NCBI GenBank assembly: GCA_019239895.1
Contig: JAFAZH010000036.1
Coordinates: 149,960-213,959 of the forward strand
Source: Abditibacteriaceae bacterium
GTDB lineage: Bacteria; Armatimonadota; Abditibacteriia; Abditibacteriales; Abditibacteriaceae
Direction: 5' to 3'
DNA: 64,000 bases
Of the stretch, positions 43,648 through 52,917 are shown piece by piece; within the stretch, counting starts at the first letter, position 1, and each line of letters starts with the position of its first letter. The position numbers were made by a program, and so were the translations under genes. The notes beneath the pieces are model-generated. The model saw only the letters and a program-made list of their open reading frames with translations, made no database searches and had not been told where the DNA came from.

Positions 43648-45282
43648 ATGAATCGAACTCAGTCTTCTCTCTTTACAATGGTCGGGTGTGGCATAGTTGC
43701 GTTCCAGGCTGCTGCCCAGATCAATACTCCTAATCCTGCTCCGGCTAATCCGCCAGCTAACAATCCGAATAATGCGCCCGCGGGCCAGGTAACTCCTCCT
43801 GTTGTAACTCCGCCAGATGCTCAACCTGGTTCAGTGCCTGCGACTCAACCTGGCGTTACTCAGCCTGCTGCCCCTACTACTATTCCTGGCCCGGCACCGG
43901 ATATTGTGCCGGATGCGCCAATTTTGCCGGGAGAAACGCCGCCCATTGTCCCCAACATCCAGCCGGTGCAAATTCCGCCGCCAGTTGAATTACCACCGCC
44001 ACCGAATCCCAACGAGGCGGGCCAGGCTCCCCTCACGGCGGATGAAGCGGCACGCATCGCGTTGCGCAATCAACCGAACGTAGTCATTGCCAATGCAGGT
44101 ATTATGGCGGCGCAGGGACGAGTGCAACAGGTACGGTCGGGACTGGGGCCGACCATCGGCGTAGGCGCGGGTTATACCAATGTCAGAAATATCTCCGGCA
44201 ATTCAACGCAAGGTGGGGGCACGACTAATACGCCATCGGGATCAGTCGTGACAACACCGGGTTACCAGAGTTCAGTCAACACTCGCCAGTTGCTTTTCGA
44301 CTTTGGCCGCACCCGTAATGAAGTCCGCCAGGCCAGTTCACAGTTAAGGGCTGCCGGAGCAAACCTAACTCGCGTGCAAAGTGATTTAGTGTTGCAAGTG
44401 AAGCAGGCGTTTTACACCTATGTGCAAGATCAACGTTTAATCGCTGTTAACGAGGCTAACGTCCGTAGCACGCAAAGTCAATTGGCTTTAGCGCAAGCAC
44501 GGCTAGGTGTGGGAACGGGTTTGCCCTCTGATGTGGTGCGTGCCCAAACCTCTGTCGCCGACGCGGTTTTTAATCTTGACCAGGCGCGCAATACGGCTTC
44601 CATTGCGCGCACGACTCTCGCTCTGGCGATGGGCATTGATCCGCGCACGCCGATTCAGGCCGCCGACTCCGCCGAACCCACCGTCAACGCCGATGATGTG
44701 AATGCCCTCGTCACTACCGCTTTACGCCAACGACCTGAGATTCTCCAGGCGCAGGCCAATGTGCAAGCGTCTAATTTTGGCGTGAGTGCAGCGCGGGCCA
44801 ACAATTTGCCTACTGTATCCGCGAACGTGGGCATCGCGGCACGCAGCCAGACTTTTCCTCCGAACAATGGTAATCTCAGCGCGGGCGTCAGCTTGCAGTG
44901 GAACCCCTTCGATAATGGCCTCACTCGCGGCCTGGTGCGCGAGGCCGAAGCCAACCGTTTGACTGCTCAACAACAGTTAGTCCTGGCGGGCCAAACTGTA
45001 ACGACGGATGTAGCACAAGCTTATTTGAATCTGCGCACCGCCGAGCAGCATGTTACAACTACGGCTGCCGAAGTTGCCAATGCGCAAGAAAGCGTGCGCC
45101 TGGCCGAAGGCCGCTACCGGGGTGGCGTTGGCACCTTTCTGGATGTTATCACGGCAGAGGCCGCTTTCGTGACAGCACAGACCAATCAGGTCAATGCTGG
45201 CTCCGCCTTAGATCAAGCCCGTGCCGCTCTCACACGCGCCATCGGTGCCAATCTTCCCGCGCTGCCCGCCCCAATACGCTAA
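43648..45282 (+). CDS. TolC-family outer-membrane efflux channel
   Basis: A 544-aa protein with a signal peptide (VGCGIVAFQAAAQ) and a long Pro-rich N-terminal segment of about 110 residues (NPAPANPPANNP, VQIPPPVELPPPP), then two OEP repeats. Each has the amphipathic helical pairs of TolC, with SVNTRQLLFDFGRTR and VSLQWNPFDNGLTRG marking the strand-forming parts. It would form the outer-membrane exit duct for the adaptor and permease. The Pro-rich spacer may extend toward peptidoglycan. It follows the permease after a palindromic repeat. Confidence 0.92.
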   Translation: MNRTQSSLFTMVGCGIVAFQAAAQINTPNPAPANPPANNPNNAPAGQVTPPVVTPPDAQPGSVPATQPGVTQPAAPTTIPGPAPDIVPDAPILPGETPPIVPNIQPVQIPPPVELPPPPNPNEAGQAPLTADEAARIALRNQPNVVIANAGIMAAQGRVQQVRSGLGPTIGVGAGYTNVRNISGNSTQGGGTTNTPSGSVVTTPGYQSSVNTRQLLFDFGRTRNEVRQASSQLRAAGANLTRVQSDLVLQVKQAFYTYVQDQRLIAVNEANVRSTQSQLALAQARLGVGTGLPSDVVRAQTSVADAVFNLDQARNTASIARTTLALAMGIDPRTPIQAADSAEPTVNADDVNALVTTALRQRPEILQAQANVQASNFGVSAARANNLPTVSANVGIAARSQTFPPNNGNLSAGVSLQWNPFDNGLTRGLVREAEANRLTAQQQLVLAGQTVTTDVAQAYLNLRTAEQHVTTTAAEVANAQESVRLAEGRYRGGVGTFLDVITAEAAFVTAQTNQVNAGSALDQARAALTRAIGANLPALPAPIR

Positions 45283-45284
45283 GA

Positions 45285-45340
45285 GGCCCTCACTCCGCCC
45301 TCACACTCCCAGAATAATAATGGCATAGGCGAGGGGTGCC
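45285..45340. repeat. Degenerate CCCTCACTCCGCCC...GGCGAGGGG repeat, copy 2
   Basis: CCCTCACTCCGCCCTCACAC followed by CCCAGAATAATAATGGCATAGGCGAGGGG. Shares the order and most bases with 28897-28944. Confidence 0.75.
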
Positions 45341-45372
45341 CTAAACCATGACTTGCTGGTGTTAATTTGATA

Positions 45373-45442
45373 AACCGCAGAGAACACAGAGGAAGAGAAG
45401 GATACTCTCCAACTCTCTGTGTTCTCTGCGTCTCTGCGGTTC
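45373..45442. repeat. Inverted repeat, 'ccgcagagaacacagag' family, copy 5
   Basis: CCGCAGAGAACACAGAGGAA at about 45374-45393 pairs with CTCTGTGTTCTCTGCGTCTC then TGCGG at about 45416-45441. Confidence 0.85.
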
Positions 45443-45474
45443 TTTACTTGGTTTACGATTCAGTAAGCCTGTGA

Positions 45475-45518
45475 CCTCCCCTCTCCCAGTATTGGGAGAG
45501 GGGCCGGGGGTGAGGGCT
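45475..45518. repeat. Perfect palindrome, CCCCCGGCCCCTCTCCCA family, copy 2
   Basis: CCCCTCTCCCAGTA (from 45478) then TTGGGAGAGGGGCCGGGGGTGAGGGC. The right arm is almost identical to 43587-43612; the left arm is shortened by about 9 bases. Confidence 0.85.
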
Positions 45519-45627
45519 ATTACCAAAGGTCATACATTAGTTGGGCGGCTGTTATAATAACATCATAATCCCTGACTCTTGATCGTTGGGTGGCAATCTT
45601 ACGTCTTGGTGAGGAGGCTTAGAAGCT

Positions 45628-46656
45628 ATGCTGGCCAGACAGCCTCAAAGCAGAGCCGTGTCCCGCAGTATGGTCTTGTGTAGCACTGCTCTATTGCAAC
45701 TTGCTCGGTTCTGTGTTGCCCAGGTGCAGCAGGTTGAGCAGGGCGTCCAACACGAGCGTCTCAGCCCCATAACAGCTCTGGCCTATGCGCCGGATGGGAC
45801 GTTGCTGGCAACGGGGGCACAGGATCAAACGATCAGATTATGGCAGATGCCACAAGGCACGCTATGGCGTAGAATAACAGCGCATGATGACCGCATTACG
45901 GCGTTGGCTTTCTCGCACGATGGGGAACTTTTAGCCAGTGGCAGCTTTGATAAAGCCGTTAAAATCTGGGATGTTCACACTGGAACATTACTACACACTC
46001 TGTTACAACCGGAGCGAATCACCGCTTTAGCCTTTGCCCGCATGGGACATATCCTGGCTGTGGCTTGCTGGGATAACACGGTGCGTTTGTGGGATATTCC
46101 CGAAGTGACTAAAGTAGGGCTTGAACCCGTCTGGACGTGGCCCCAAACCGAAACAGAGCCGGAAAGCCTGGCCTTCTCGCCCGATGGCAAGTTGCTGGCT
46201 ACTGGGAGTTGGGATCGTATTATCCGCATCTGGGATATGCGCCGCTTAAAAGTGCTGCATACTCTCAGGGGCCACACCAGTGGTGTGACGGCCCTGGCGT
46301 TTTCCGCAGATGGCAAAACCTTAGCCAGTGGCAGCGGTAGTGAAGATGGCAGTGTGCGCTTATGGGACGTGGTAACTGGCAAAGCCTTGCACACGATGTT
46401 AGCCACGGCTAATTATGTAAAGTCTATTGCGCTGGCTCCTGATGCCAGAACATTGGTCAGTGTGCAGGATGGAAATGGTGTCATGATTATATGGGATACG
46501 CAGACTGAGACAGCACAATTGAAATTGGCTGCCACCGGGCCAATGAGTTTTGCTCCTGATGGTTTGTCATTAGCGAGTGCTAATAATAGCCGGGTTCTCC
46601 TCTGGAATACCCAAAATTGGATTGAAAAGCAAATCCTGCCCAAGCCTGGCCAGTGA
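45628..46656 (+). CDS. WD40-repeat beta-propeller protein
   Basis: A 342-aa protein with about seven WD40 blades from residue 45 on. Repeated features: ITALAYAPDGTLLATGAQDQ, TIRLWQM, ITALAFSHDGELLASGSFDK, AVKIWDV, and later SVRLWDVVTG. The N-terminus (MLARQPQSRAVSRSMVLC) is basic, followed by a hydrophobic stretch (STALLQLARFCVAQ), so export is possible but not certain. GGTGAGGAGG precedes the ATG. A scaffold for protein-protein contacts is the usual role. It is followed by a terminator. Confidence 0.88.
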   Translation: MLARQPQSRAVSRSMVLCSTALLQLARFCVAQVQQVEQGVQHERLSPITALAYAPDGTLLATGAQDQTIRLWQMPQGTLWRRITAHDDRITALAFSHDGELLASGSFDKAVKIWDVHTGTLLHTLLQPERITALAFARMGHILAVACWDNTVRLWDIPEVTKVGLEPVWTWPQTETEPESLAFSPDGKLLATGSWDRIIRIWDMRRLKVLHTLRGHTSGVTALAFSADGKTLASGSGSEDGSVRLWDVVTGKALHTMLATANYVKSIALAPDARTLVSVQDGNGVMIIWDTQTETAQLKLAATGPMSFAPDGLSLASANNSRVLLWNTQNWIEKQILPKPGQ

Positions 46657-46690
46657 GGTTGCGGTTGCTGTACAAGGAAAAAAAGTCTCC

Positions 46691-46717
46691 TGAGCCGGGT
46701 ATGCTAATGCCCGGCTT
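46691..46717 (+). terminator. Intrinsic terminator after the WD40 gene
   Basis: AGCCGGG (46693-46699) pairs with CCCGGCT around a loop of about 10 bases, followed by TTGTTGT. Confidence 0.75.
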
Positions 46718-46778
46718 TGTTGTATATGAATTATGCCCGGACAAAAAGAATCCATAATGAGAAGGAAACTGGAGACCC

Positions 46779-47573
46779 ATGCAAGATAATCCGCTGCTGA
46801 CACAAAATGTATTAGAGAGCTTTCGCCTGGATGGTCGCCGCGCCCTGGTAACGGGTGGCACTAAGGGGCTAGGTTTAATTATGGCAACAGCCTTAGCTCA
46901 GGCGGGGGCCGAGGTCGCAGTCGTCAGCCGAACCTTAACGGAGTGTCAGATGGCAGCCAAATCTATCAGCCAGGCCACGGGACGACGAGCCATTGCTGTG
47001 GCAGCGGATGTCACCAAAGCGGAAGAAGTCTCGCGTATGGTCGAGCAGGTAGAAGCGGAGTTAGGAACGGTAGATATTCTCATTAACAACGCGGGTATCA
47101 ACGTGCGCGGTAGTGCGCAGGAGTTGCTGGAATCGGACTGGGATGATGTTATTGCGATCAATCTGAAAGCGCCCTTTCTGTGTGCGCGGGCACTGGGGCC
47201 GGGTATGTGCGAGCGAGGGTGGGGCCGTGTTATTAACATGGGTTCAATTCTTTCAGTGATTGGTATTCCGGGTCGTGCGCCTTATGGTTCCGCCAAGGCC
47301 GGTTTGCTGAATCTCACGCGGGTGCTGGCGCTGGAATGGGCCACGCAGGGCGTTACGGTCAATGCGATTTGTCCTGGCCCCTTTGCCACGGATATGAACA
47401 AGCCATTGCTAAATGATCCAGAAAAATATAAGGCGTTTGTGCAAAAGATTCCAATGGGACGCTGGGGTGAGTTGAATGAAATCGCTGGCGCGGCGATATT
47501 TTTAGCTTCGCCTGCGGCTTCTTTTGTGACGGGCAGCGGGCTTTTTGTAGATGGCGGCTGGACGGCTCAGTAG
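46779..47573 (+). CDS. SDR family oxidoreductase (2-deoxygluconate 3-dehydrogenase-like)
   Basis: A 264-aa classical [11 protein letters not shown] at 25-32, NNAG, NMGS with the catalytic Ser, and YGSAK with Tyr/Lys. The ending [15 protein letters not shown] then [12 protein letters not shown] resembles the KduD/gluconate dehydrogenase group. First gene of a three-gene operon with another SDR 34 bases downstream and a TIM-barrel isomerase. A sugar-acid substrate is likely. Confidence 0.88.
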   Translation: MQDNPLLTQNVLESFRLDGRRALVTGGTKGLGLIMATALAQAGAEVAVVSRTLTECQMAAKSISQATGRRAIAVAADVTKAEEVSRMVEQVEAELGTVDILINNAGINVRGSAQELLESDWDDVIAINLKAPFLCARALGPGMCERGWGRVINMGSILSVIGIPGRAPYGSAKAGLLNLTRVLALEWATQGVTVNAICPGPFATDMNKPLLNDPEKYKAFVQKIPMGRWGELNEIAGAAIFLASPAASFVTGSGLFVDGGWTAQ

Positions 47574-47607
47574 ATCAACAGAAATCAATAAGGATAAATC
47601 GGTGATT

Positions 47608-48417
47608 ATGGAGAAAACACTGGCGGGCAGGGTAGCTTTGGTGACAGGTTCGGGGCGTGGCTTAGGACGAGCCATTGCGGAACGATTAGCCGAACTGGGC
47701 GCTGATGTCGCCATTCATGATGTCAATCGGGAAGCTCCGGCAGCCTTCAATGAGGCAGAGAATTTGGACGCTGTTGCTGCAAGTCTCGCGCAATATGGCG
47801 GCAGGACAATAGCCGTAACGGGCGATATTGCCGATGAAGCCGCCGTTACCCAGATGGCGGAAAGTGTTATTAATCAGTTAGGCCCGATCAACATTCTAGT
47901 GAACTGTGCTGGGGGCGATATTGCGGCCAAGGGAACGGGCAAGCCGCAGCCCAATGATGCCCTCGGCATTTCGGTTGAAGACATGCACGCCATATTCAAT
48001 CGCAATCTCATCGGCACCATGCTGGTCTGCCGCGCCGTGTGTCCGGCGATGCGAGAAAGCGGGCAGGGCACGGTTATCAATATCGCTTCGGCAGCAGCGC
48101 ATTATGGCACTTCGCCGGAAGTCGCATATTCTGTGGCTAAAGCGGGGGTGGTGCATTATACACGGTGCCTGGCTTTTGAGTTGCGCTCCTCTGGCGTGCG
48201 GGTGAACGCTGTCAGCCCCGGCGCAACGAAGACTGCGCGCTTTCTCGCCACGCGCAAAACCGACCCGGCTATGATGGCAGAATCGGGCACGCTTAATCGC
48301 TACGGCAGTCCCCGTGACATCGCCGATGCAGTAGCGTTTTTAGCCAGTGACCAGAGTAGCTTTATCTCCGGTCAGGTGCTGCGGGTGGATGGGGGCCGCA
48401 CACTGTTTGCCTCCTGA
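47608..48417 (+). CDS. SDR family oxidoreductase (second of the operon)
   Basis: A 269-aa protein. Start 47608 is chosen because AAGGATAAA precedes it; an upstream in-frame codon overlaps the previous gene. The cofactor motif is TGSGRGLG at 13-20. The catalytic Ser lies in NIASAAAHYG, with AYSVAK providing Tyr/Lys. The insertion AAKGTGKPQPNDALGISVED after NCAGG is longer than usual. It probably works in sequence with the SDR before it on the same substrate class. Confidence 0.88.
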   Translation: MEKTLAGRVALVTGSGRGLGRAIAERLAELGADVAIHDVNREAPAAFNEAENLDAVAASLAQYGGRTIAVTGDIADEAAVTQMAESVINQLGPINILVNCAGGDIAAKGTGKPQPNDALGISVEDMHAIFNRNLIGTMLVCRAVCPAMRESGQGTVINIASAAAHYGTSPEVAYSVAKAGVVHYTRCLAFELRSSGVRVNAVSPGATKTARFLATRKTDPAMMAESGTLNRYGSPRDIADAVAFLASDQSSFISGQVLRVDGGRTLFAS

Positions 48418-48443
48418 TGCAGTCCGGTTAAGAGAACTTTATT

Positions 48444-49460
48444 ATGCTTGACAGCAGACTATCAATGGCCTTGACTGCACATGGCCTGCCGCATGTCATG
48501 GGTTATTTGCCAACTCAAGATGGCAAGCAGCATCCATCGCCATTGAGCAACGAAGGGTTAATGGATGCCGCCTGTGAATTGGGCTTAACCGCCATTGAGA
48601 TTCCCCTATCGGCAGCATCTATCGCTGATCCTCAACCACTACGGGAAGCATTGCAAGCCCGCAATTTAACTATTGTGCCGGACTTTGCGGCCATTTTAGA
48701 TGCGGATGCGGAAACATTCCAGCGCTTCTTAAAAACTTCGGCTGCCCTGGGAGCCAAAGTTGTGCGCTCCATGCTGAGCCGTCTCCTCTGTGGCGACAGG
48801 CGTTCCATTGAGGGCAGTTGGGATGACTATTTACAGACCGCTGCCAGACGACTCAATGAAGTTTTGCCCTATGCCCAAGACCTGGGGCTTTGCATTGCCA
48901 TCGAGAACCATCAGGACGCCACTAGTGATGACTTGCTGCGTTTGGCTGACCTGACAGGACATAGCCCCGCCTATGGTGTCACGCTGGATGCGGGCAATCC
49001 TTTAGCGGTGGGGGAGGGGCCAGTGGAATTTGCCCGGCGTATCGCCCACTTGATTCGCCATGTTCACCTAAAAGACTATACCATTCACTTTGCTCCGGAG
49101 GGTTATCGTCTCGTGCGTTGTGCGGCGGGTGATGGCGTGGTTGAATTTCCTGAGATCTTGCGCATTATCCGAAACAATGGACATGACGTGTTGCCCGGCA
49201 TTGAGATCGCCGCCCAACAAACCCGCACGATACCACTTTTAGAACTTGACTGGTGGTCTCATTATCCGCCGACTCCCGCCACGCGCTTAATTCCAGCGTT
49301 GCAGATATTGTGGGCCAAAGGCCGCCCAGCCACAGAGCCTTATTCCAGCGCTTGGGAGCGCGGCGAAGATTCAGCTACGGTTGAGGCTGAAGAATGGGAC
49401 ATTGTGCGGCGCAGTGTGGATTATTTTCGCACCTTAACGAACAAGCAGGTGCAGGAGTAA
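48444..49460 (+). CDS. Sugar phosphate isomerase/epimerase (xylose isomerase-like TIM barrel)
   Basis: A 338-aa TIM-barrel protein of the AP endonuclease 2/IolE-type superfamily. Metal-binding segments are visible: the Glu in CIAIENHQDA, the Asp in YGVTLDAGNPL, the His in HLIRHVHLKDYT, and the Glu in LPGIEIAAQQ. It follows two SDRs at 26 bases. Members isomerise, epimerise or decarboxylate sugars and keto acids. 3-Oxo-isoapionate decarboxylase also belongs to this superfamily, so a link to the apiose-like operon is possible but not shown. Confidence 0.85.
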   Translation: MLDSRLSMALTAHGLPHVMGYLPTQDGKQHPSPLSNEGLMDAACELGLTAIEIPLSAASIADPQPLREALQARNLTIVPDFAAILDADAETFQRFLKTSAALGAKVVRSMLSRLLCGDRRSIEGSWDDYLQTAARRLNEVLPYAQDLGLCIAIENHQDATSDDLLRLADLTGHSPAYGVTLDAGNPLAVGEGPVEFARRIAHLIRHVHLKDYTIHFAPEGYRLVRCAAGDGVVEFPEILRIIRNNGHDVLPGIEIAAQQTRTIPLLELDWWSHYPPTPATRLIPALQILWAKGRPATEPYSSAWERGEDSATVEAEEWDIVRRSVDYFRTLTNKQVQE

Positions 49461-49480
49461 GCTCCATAAGATTATGTGTG

Positions 49481-49615
49481 AAGGCAGAGTATGTCATTCT
49501 GAGCAAAGCGAAGCATCTAATCTGCGAAGTTATAGAGTAGCGGGTTTAACCACTACTCTCTGTACACTCTTAGTAGATGCTTCACTGCGTTCAGCATGAC
49601 ATACTCTTCTGCTTC
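49481..49615. repeat. Inverted repeat, 'gtcattctgagc' family, copy 2
   Basis: GAAGGCAGAGTATGTCATTC (49481-49500) pairs with the complement GCATGACATACTCTTCTGCTTC near 49594-49615, and CGAAGCATCTAATC pairs with TAGATGCTTC. Inner GAAGTTATAGAG is shared with copy 1. Confidence 0.85.
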
Positions 49616-49644
49616 AGTTTAGTTATGGGTTTGAATTAGTGAAT

Positions 49645-50166
49645 TTACTGTGTGCCAAATAGCCTCTGATGGATGGCGGCCCATCGTTGGGGATGTGTCT
49701 CATGGCGATGTTCCGGCGCAAATCCCAAATGAAGATAAGTCTTGATAGCAGGTGAGCGGAAGTCATCGGTTTCCAATACAGCATCTTGGCAGCCCAAGCC
49801 AAGAAACTCGTGCAGCGCCGCTAAAGTAACGATATAGCCCAGTCGCTGCCCTTTATGTTCCGGGTCAGCGGCCACATAATGCACATAGCCAGAATTAGGA
49901 TAAAGTTTGGGTAGTAAGCGGGCTGACGCGGTGGCAATGGGCACGCCCCTGTAAGCAATCACCATCATCTTCTCGACATCCGGTGCATCAATGAAGGTGG
50001 AACGCACCTTTTCAGGTGTCCAGGAAGCGTCTTCAAAAGTCAGTGCCAGCAAGTCGGCTAAGGGTGTCTCGTCACCTTCTTGGTATTCACGTAATAAGTA
50101 ACCACCCGGTAGGACTGGGAGTTCTGGCAAGTCATCCAAATTGGGGCGGCGCATGAAAAGTTGCAT
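49645..50166 (-). CDS. GNAT family acetyltransferase
   Basis: A 173-aa GCN5-related N-acetyltransferase. The acetyl-CoA motif A region is seen in VHYVAADPEHKGQRLGYIVT (R/Q-x-x-G-x-G/A is QRLGY), with beta-bulge residues before it. The downstream AVLETDDFRSPAIKTYLHLGF is motif B. The acyl acceptor is unknown. It is separated by 24 bases from the SDR at 50191, same strand, so the two may be co-transcribed. Confidence 0.87.
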   Translation of the reverse strand: MQLFMRRPNLDDLPELPVLPGGYLLREYQEGDETPLADLLALTFEDASWTPEKVRSTFIDAPDVEKMMVIAYRGVPIATASARLLPKLYPNSGYVHYVAADPEHKGQRLGYIVTLAALHEFLGLGCQDAVLETDDFRSPAIKTYLHLGFAPEHRHETHPQRWAAIHQRLFGTQ

Positions 50167-50190
50167 GACAGGTTTACAAATACACGGGGA

Positions 50191-50958
50191 CTATGTTGAG
50201 AGCAGCGAAAGTCCGCCATCCATCAACAAAGTGCTACCTGTCATGTGCCGATTATCAGGATCGCATAAATGCGCAACCTGGACTGCTACTTCGGCTGGCT
50301 CAATCAGATGTCGCACCGGAACTTGTGCCAATGCCCGTATGCGTCGCTCCGGTTGTTGCACCCACACGTCCGCCGTCAGCCCGGCATTAACCCATCCCGG
50401 TGCCACTTCATTTACCAGAATGCCTTCTGGAGCGAGGTCAAGCGCCATACAACGCGCTAACGTGCGAATGCCTGCTTTGGCGGCGCAGTAGGCGGGAATA
50501 TAAGCATGAGGCGCATGGGCAGCCCAACTGCCGATAAAAACAATGCGACCCGGCTTGTGGTGGTGCAGCAAGCGCAACGCACCCGCCTGCGCTAAATGAT
50601 AGGCTCCATCTAAATTAATGCGCAGTTCACGGTTCCACTCGACCGGGGTGATAGTGCGAATGTCTTTCAGCGTCACCACGGCGGCATTGGGAATAATGAG
50701 CGTCGGTACTCCTAATGCATCCTCAACACATTGCACCCAATCTGTTACGGCTGTGGCATCGGATACATCCACGACATCATACCGCGCCTGTTGACCCCAT
50801 TGCTGAAGCTCCTGGATAACTGTAGGGGCACTCTCCGGTGGCAAAATATCGCCAAGAGCTATCGCCGCGCCGCGTTGTGCTAACTCGTGGGCGATGGCCT
50901 GGCCTATATCACCCAGACCACCACTAATTATGGCAACTTGCCCGTTGAGATTTTTCAT
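50191..50958 (-). CDS. SDR family oxidoreductase
   Basis: A 255-aa SDR. The cofactor motif reads SGGLGDIG (13-20), with Ser for the usual Thr. The acidic residue after beta2 is in ALGDILP. The catalytic Ser lies in FIGSWAAH, and AYCAAK gives Tyr/Lys. Upstream of a GNAT gene and downstream of a tandem hydrolase; no pathway is evident. Confidence 0.87.
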   Translation of the reverse strand: MKNLNGQVAIISGGLGDIGQAIAHELAQRGAAIALGDILPPESAPTVIQELQQWGQQARYDVVDVSDATAVTDWVQCVEDALGVPTLIIPNAAVVTLKDIRTITPVEWNRELRINLDGAYHLAQAGALRLLHHHKPGRIVFIGSWAAHAPHAYIPAYCAAKAGIRTLARCMALDLAPEGILVNEVAPGWVNAGLTADVWVQQPERRIRALAQVPVRHLIEPAEVAVQVAHLCDPDNRHMTGSTLLMDGGLSLLST

Positions 50959-51017
50959 TTGCTAAACTTGCTCGGTTCTGACTTTTTGATTGTCTAAGCA
51001 GAATCTACCTCTCATTG

Positions 51018-52805
51018 CTACGAATTTAGTGTCACTGGTTCGACGGCGCGGGTTTGGACGCCATTGCTATGGTGTGCCGTTGTGTTAGATGACGAGGCAA
51101 GCCACTGCACAGTAGTTTCAATGACTCGCTGTTTCCAGGCCATGCCATAGTAGTTGTGGTTCGCTCCTTCGACTTCATGGAACTCATGTGGCATTCCGGT
51201 GTGCTCGACGAATTCTCGGTAGAAGTCGCGCGATGGTGGCGTTTCCGGGTCGTTGCCACCATAAATAAAGCAGAGTCTCCCCTTAAAGGCTTCAAACTCC
51301 TTCATCTGGCTGGCCGTGTCAGGGGCTTTGTTCTGCACTCCGGCGTCTTCATTGCTGCGCCCGCCACTCAGGGCACGGGCAATCATTTTGTAGTTGAGGC
51401 GACCGGTAAACAGCTTGGCCCACGTTTCAGGATAGAAGAGCTTGCGCACATATTTTTTAGCCGAGTCCTGACTGCGCCTCGCCTGGAGTGCCAGAGTAAA
51501 TGCCCCGGAAAAAACGGGAGCCGACCATAGGGCCAGACTGTCAATACGTGTATCCGACAAGCTCGCGCCCAGTGCCACTTCGCCGCCACTGCATAAGCCT
51601 AACAGGGTGGCATGAGAAGCACCCGTTTGTTCTAACACAATGGACACGGCACGGCAGGCGTCACGGATCATCGAATTCAGACTGGCCTCATGGACGCCCC
51701 ACTCACTCTCGCCACGCCCCCGAAAATCAAAGCTATAAGCCGCATAGCCTGCGGCAGCCAGACTGCGTGCTGCTTCGGTGAGCAAATGCCCCGGCCCGAT
51801 GCGATAGCCACTCCAACCATGCAATAACAGCACAGCGCGTTGCACCGGCGCATCAGGCCGGTAAAGCACGCCATGCACGCGCTGATCGCCGCTCATGTAG
51901 CTTAAAGTTTCGGCTAATATAGGAGGACTACCTGCTGAGTTGATAATAACCGGCACAGCTTGGGGACGCTGTTCATTAGTTGCAGTTGTAACTTGCTCGT
52001 TGGCATTCCCATTCAACAGCCAGGCGATGGTTTTTCCTCGCACCGCTGCTGTGTCCACCAAACCAATCGCACTCCAAAAAGCTTCGACCGCTACGTTATC
52101 TAATTCAACTTCTACCCCGGCTTCAACTGCACGGTTGCGCAAGTCTTCCAGGGGCTTCTTAATGCGGCTGGAACCAGAAATCTGTAAGAGTTGGACGCGG
52201 CGACAATTCGGCACGGGAGCGGTGAGCAGGTCAACCTCTACCATTTCCCGGTGCAACTTTGAACTAATCAGAAAACCATCAAAATCAAATGATGGGTAAG
52301 CTTCTGCCGCTCCATCCTGAGCAGACTTTGCCCCGTTACTGGCTGCGCCTGAGCCATCCGTTAATTCACGACGAATCTGGCTGCGCTGCCGATTCTGCCG
52401 CATATAAGTCGCGCCAGAGGTAATCGGCTCCCATAAAGCCATGCTGTCAATATGTTCATCTTCATGGGCCGCTAACCAGGCCAGCGTCGCTCCAAAACGC
52501 AAGCCAATTAAGCTGATGGGCCGGTCATTAGCCAACGCTCTTGCCTGAGCGATAACAGCGCGTAAATCTTCCCGCCACATCTCCACATCCGCTGCGCCAA
52601 ATTCCCCACCGCTATCTCCCGTGCCACGCAAGTCAAAGCGCAACACCTCAAACCCGGCGTCTGCTAAAGCCCGTCCCGCTTCCACTAAGGCCCGTTGCGC
52701 CGCCTTCTTCTCTTCGGCAAACGGTGACACCATCACTACCACACCTTTAGGCTCGATTGACAGATCGGCCTGCGCCCGATGCTGCATCACATGATGCTGC
52801 ATCAC
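51018..52805 (-). CDS. Tandem alpha/beta hydrolase, two domains with atypical nucleophiles
   Basis: A 595-aa protein with two alpha/beta-hydrolase domains. The N-terminal one (about 15-290) has RFDLRGTGDSGGEF and the elbow SLIGLRFGATLAWL, where the nucleophile position of GxSxG is Arg, so this half is probably inactive. The C-terminal one (about 295-575) has FDFRGRGESEWG and the elbow LLGLCSGGEVAL, with Cys at the nucleophile position. It also has the acid and base in YGGNDPETPP and GANHNYYG. The Arg-type elbow is known from exosortase-associated hydrolases. No exosortase gene is in the window. The start may be 52805 or a few codons later. Confidence 0.8.
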   Translation of the reverse strand: MMQHHVMQHRAQADLSIEPKGVVVMVSPFAEEKKAAQRALVEAGRALADAGFEVLRFDLRGTGDSGGEFGAADVEMWREDLRAVIAQARALANDRPISLIGLRFGATLAWLAAHEDEHIDSMALWEPITSGATYMRQNRQRSQIRRELTDGSGAASNGAKSAQDGAAEAYPSFDFDGFLISSKLHREMVEVDLLTAPVPNCRRVQLLQISGSSRIKKPLEDLRNRAVEAGVEVELDNVAVEAFWSAIGLVDTAAVRGKTIAWLLNGNANEQVTTATNEQRPQAVPVIINSAGSPPILAETLSYMSGDQRVHGVLYRPDAPVQRAVLLLHGWSGYRIGPGHLLTEAARSLAAAGYAAYSFDFRGRGESEWGVHEASLNSMIRDACRAVSIVLEQTGASHATLLGLCSGGEVALGASLSDTRIDSLALWSAPVFSGAFTLALQARRSQDSAKKYVRKLFYPETWAKLFTGRLNYKMIARALSGGRSNEDAGVQNKAPDTASQMKEFEAFKGRLCFIYGGNDPETPPSRDFYREFVEHTGMPHEFHEVEGANHNYYGMAWKQRVIETTVQWLASSSNTTAHHSNGVQTRAVEPVTLNS

Positions 52806-52917
52806 ATAAAGCGGTGGTGTAACGCTTTCCAGAAAACTTGCTGTTTCTATTTTGATCCTGCTCCTTGCACTTCAATGACTTGCTGCATTAGACACTCGCT
52901 TGCCGAAAATATGGCAC

